From: Candidatus Gastranaerophilales bacterium
GTDB taxonomy: Bacteria; Cyanobacteriota; Vampirovibrionia; Gastranaerophilales; Gastranaerophilaceae
Direction: 5' to 3'
Assembly (NCBI GenBank): GCA_900548405.1
Contig: UNSJ01000046.1
Coordinates: 1-14,750, forward strand
Length of the DNA stretch: 14,750 nt
Shown here: positions 12,904 to 14,750 of the stretch, in pieces
Layout: every line of letters begins with the position of its first letter
Position numbering within the stretch: the first letter of the stretch is position 1
Notes under the pieces: model-generated
Seen by the model: only the letters and a program-made list of their open reading frames with translations
Database searches by the model: none
Told to the model about the DNA's origin: nothing
Position numbers and translations under genes: made by a program

Positions 12904-12913
12904 ATTATATAAT
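12904..12913. promoter_or_regulatory. Palindromic -10 element between metalloprotease and ybaB
   Basis: ATTATATAAT reads TATAAT on both strands. On the minus strand it ends six bases before the metalloprotease ATG. On the plus strand it would start transcripts near 12920, 62 bases ahead of ybaB. Both -35 regions are weak. Confidence 0.45.
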
Positions 12914-12981
12914 AAAAAGTAAAGAAAAACTATATTCGTTTATATAGCGACTTATGATTAACAGACTTAGGAGAGAAAACT

Positions 12982-13317
12982 ATGAACATTATGCAAATGA
13001 TGAAACAAGCACAAGGCTTGCAAAAAAAACTAAAAGATACACAAGAAGAATTGGCAAATCTTGAAATTACAGGAGAATCTGCAGGCGGTTCGGTTAAAGT
13101 TATCTGTGACGGACAAGGCAAATTCAAATCAATTAAACTTTCTGCCGAAGCTATTAATCCTGAAAACCCTTCATCAGTAGATGCTGATACTGTGGAAATG
13201 TTAGAAGATATTATTTCTTCAGCTATTATGCAGGCAAGCGATAAAGCTTCCAAAACTATGGAAGAAAAAATGAAAGCTGTAACAGGCGGTATTAATATTC
13301 CTGGATTAAACTTCTAA
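12982..13317 (+). CDS. ybaB: YbaB/EbfC-family nucleoid-associated protein
   Basis: A 111-residue YbaB/EbfC protein, a small dimeric DNA-binding protein of the nucleoid that is commonly encoded next to recR. It shows the family plan: an N-terminal helix MNIMQMMKQAQGLQKKLKDT, a strand region with GGSVKVICDGQGKFKSIKLS (about 35-54), and a C-terminal helix (MLEDIISSAIMQASDKASK) ending in a glycine/proline tail. AGGAGAG precedes the ATG. recR begins one base after its stop, so the two are translationally coupled. dnaX, the other usual neighbour, is not in the window. Confidence 0.95.
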   Translation: MNIMQMMKQAQGLQKKLKDTQEELANLEITGESAGGSVKVICDGQGKFKSIKLSAEAINPENPSSVDADTVEMLEDIISSAIMQASDKASKTMEEKMKAVTGGINIPGLNF

Positions 13318-13318
13318 T

Positions 13319-13915
13319 ATGATATACCCAAAATCAATAGCAACACTTATAGAACACTTTCAGAAATTTCCGTCTGTGGGTCCGAAATCGGCGCAGCGTA
13401 TGGCATTTTATTTATTAAGAATGCCTATGAATGAAGTTGAAAAATTTGCACAAAGCATGATTGATGCAAAAGCAAACACTAAAACCTGTGAAGTTTGTTT
13501 TAATCTTTCTGCATCAAGTCCATGCGAAATATGCAGTTCTCACCAGCGTGACCGCTCAATTATATGTATTGTTGCGGAAACAAAAGATTTAATTGCTATT
13601 GAAAAGACTAATGAATTTAAAGGGCTTTATCACGTTTTGCAAGGATTAATCTCTCCTATGGACGGCATTGGTGCTGACGATATAAGAATTAAAGAACTTC
13701 TAACACGTCTTACCAACGAGGAAGTCAAAGAGGTTATCCTTGCATTAAGTCCTTCTGTTGAAGGCGAAGCAACCAGCCTTTATTTAAGCAAACTCATTAA
13801 ACCTTTCGGAATAAAGATTTCCCGTATTGCATTCGGACTTCCTGTCGGCGCAGATTTGGAATATGCCGATGAAATAACCATAGCAAAAGCTATTGAAGGC
13901 AGACGAGAACTTTAA
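13319..13915 (+). CDS. recR: Recombination mediator protein RecR
   Basis: A 198-residue RecR, the usual length. It works with RecF/RecO to load RecA at single-strand gaps. A helix-hairpin-helix region (FPSVGPKSAQRMAFYLL, 17-33) is followed by a four-cysteine zinc finger (C57, C60, C69, C72 in CEVC...CEIC). A Toprim domain lies at about 80-175 (IICIVAETKDLIAIE, then LSPSVEGEATSLYLSK). The C-terminus RIAFGLPVGADLEYADEITIAKAIEGR is highly typical. The start ATG follows the ybaB stop by one base (TAATATG) without a strong ribosome binding site of its own. Its stop codon abuts the stop of the convergent prepilin gene with no base between them. Confidence 0.97.
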   Translation: MIYPKSIATLIEHFQKFPSVGPKSAQRMAFYLLRMPMNEVEKFAQSMIDAKANTKTCEVCFNLSASSPCEICSSHQRDRSIICIVAETKDLIAIEKTNEFKGLYHVLQGLISPMDGIGADDIRIKELLTRLTNEEVKEVILALSPSVEGEATSLYLSKLIKPFGIKISRIAFGLPVGADLEYADEITIAKAIEGRREL

Positions 13916-14733
13916 CTACTCTCTGTTAGTTATTATTTTATTCAAATCAACACCGCCCTTTTGGGCCATACTTTTGCCGACAAAAAAGAATGAATCGTCT
14001 GTTGATGATTTAGTCGCCGTATGCATTGCGAATACATCGTATCCCCATTTATTAGGACCTTTTTTACCATTGACATCAAAAATAATAATTCTAGGTAAAG
14101 ACATTCCGCTGTAATTCATAAGAATTTCACCGCTTGCCAGAACATAAGCTGAACTTTTATTCATAAGCGCGGATGATGCGTAACCATCCTGTCCTACTAA
14201 TTTTTTATTAAAATCTTCATCGGATATATTTTCATTTCCTTCTTTTATAATATCATCTAAGCCGGAATATTTAGGAATACATCCGTTATCATAAGCTTTA
14301 TTCTGACAAGTTTTTATAACTTTTAAGTTAGATAAAAATATACTTTCAAAATCCTTACATTCTGCGGTAGCACCGCAAACATCAGATGCCAGAGGGCTTC
14401 CGTCAGCCATTTGATACTCTAAACAACTTTTACCGTCACTGCTGTATCTCACACAACTGTGAGGCTTACAATTTGACGGATACCAATAATAACATGCAGG
14501 CTTACATCCGTATTTTTCTACTGACAAAGTCAATGCTTGAGATAACATAGAGTAAGTCTTTTTAGCTTGATTACTATAAACTGTCTTTTGATAATTTGAA
14601 ATCAAGACAGGCATAGTCATTGCAGCAACCACACCAATAATACCGAGAGTAATCAAGACTTCAGCAAGTGTAAAACCTTTACGGTTGGAGCTTAAACGGT
14701 TGCCCCCCCCCCGACATAACTAATTTTTTTCAT
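13916..14733 (-). CDS. Cysteine-rich prepilin-like protein, leader out of frame at a G10 run
   Basis: A paralogue of the gene at 3726: type IV pilin/pseudopilin N-terminus KGFTLAEVLITLGIIGVVAAM with the canonical Gly before Phe+1 and Glu+5. A helix, a globular region with nine cysteines, and the shared block VNGKKGPNKWGYDVFAMH follow. The start ATG at 14733 follows AAGGAAG and begins MKKISYV, then enters ten G (14712-14703). As written it stops after 13 residues (ending GGGATV). With 11 or 8 G the frame continues GGNRLSSNRKGFTLAE into the body, giving 272 or 271 residues. The uninterrupted body from the first usable start codon is 13916-14656 (TTG inside the motif), which would remove the cleavage site. 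The product would be processed by prepilin peptidase and assembled in a pilus or secretion pseudopilus, if expressed. Confidence 0.75.
14681..14702 (-). repeat. Duplicated locus-specific 7-mer around conserved TTAAGCTC (locus 2)
   Basis: On the coding strand CAACCGT (14702-14696), TTAAGCTC (14695-14688) and CAACCGT (14687-14681). Same layout as 4431-4452 but a different 7-mer. In the intact frame it encodes NR-LSS-NR-KG. Confidence 0.9.
14703..14712 (-). repeat. G10 homopolymer run in the prepilin leader (locus 2)
   Basis: Ten C on the plus strand, in the same place after codon 7 as in locus 1. The flank TG-C10-GACATAACTAA is identical in the two loci. Eight or eleven G would open the frame. 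Confidence 0.9.
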
Positions 14734-14750
14734 AAATTGCTTCCTTTCTT

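Noticed and set aside
12930..13253. Minus-strand open frame opposite ybaB
   Set aside because: Shadow of YbaB, which has a ribosome binding site and clear family match on the other strand.
1..14750. CRISPR arrays, insertion sequences, integrases, rRNA genes
   Set aside because: No regularly spaced repeats, transposase motifs, terminal inverted repeats or rRNA sequence were found on either strand.

Overview
The window is AT-rich (roughly one third G+C by eye) and looks like chromosomal DNA of a non-photosynthetic relative of cyanobacteria, most likely gut Melainabacteria/Vampirovibrionia (order Gastranaerophilales). The strongest single marker is an OmpR-type regulator at 7277-8026 that reads as cyanobacterial RpaB (Ycf27) almost throughout. 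KdsB (Kdo activation) implies an LPS-bearing outer membrane. ThyX, a YqhD-like aldehyde reductase, and prepilin-like proteins with a shared DVNGxKGPN motif fit the same lineage. The lineage is inferred from protein resemblance, not from a search.

Layout, left to right: tRNA-Arg(CCU); a thyX / YuiF-type permease operon on the minus strand; a small terminator-ended transcript candidate (about 2266-2329, minus); a plus-strand pair of a secreted TPR protein and a HAD phosphatase; a prepilin-like gene (minus); yqhD (minus), divergent from a DedA membrane protein (plus); a lineage-type hypothetical protein; tRNA-His(GUG); rpaB (minus); a small XRE regulator (plus); the minus operon accD-accA-prmA-kdsB, tightly spaced with 1-nt contacts at two junctions; a matrixin-like zinc metalloprotease (minus), divergent from ybaB-recR (plus); and a second prepilin-like gene (minus) that ends against recR. 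The core is housekeeping: fatty acid initiation, LPS sugar activation, L11 methylation, thymidylate synthesis and recombinational repair. Promoters, several with extended -10 boxes, can be read in front of thyX, yqhD, dedA, rpaB, accD and tRNA-His. No intergenic stretch exceeds 300 bases once the prepilin leaders are counted.

The most unusual feature is a shared leader module in the two prepilin genes. Each begins with a good ribosome binding site and ATG, then a run of exactly ten G on the coding strand, then a locus-specific 7-mer, a conserved TTAAGCTC, and the same 7-mer again. Only then comes the prepilin signal motif. The 7-mer is CAGACTT in one gene and CAACCGT in the other, yet it is perfectly duplicated within each. 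With ten G both genes are out of frame; eight or eleven G would restore 251/252- and 271/272-residue proteins. A third C10 run lies inside an unrelated hypothetical gene, where ten keeps the frame open. This looks like a phase-variable or slippage-controlled pilin leader, with homopolymer miscounting in the assembly as the main competing explanation.
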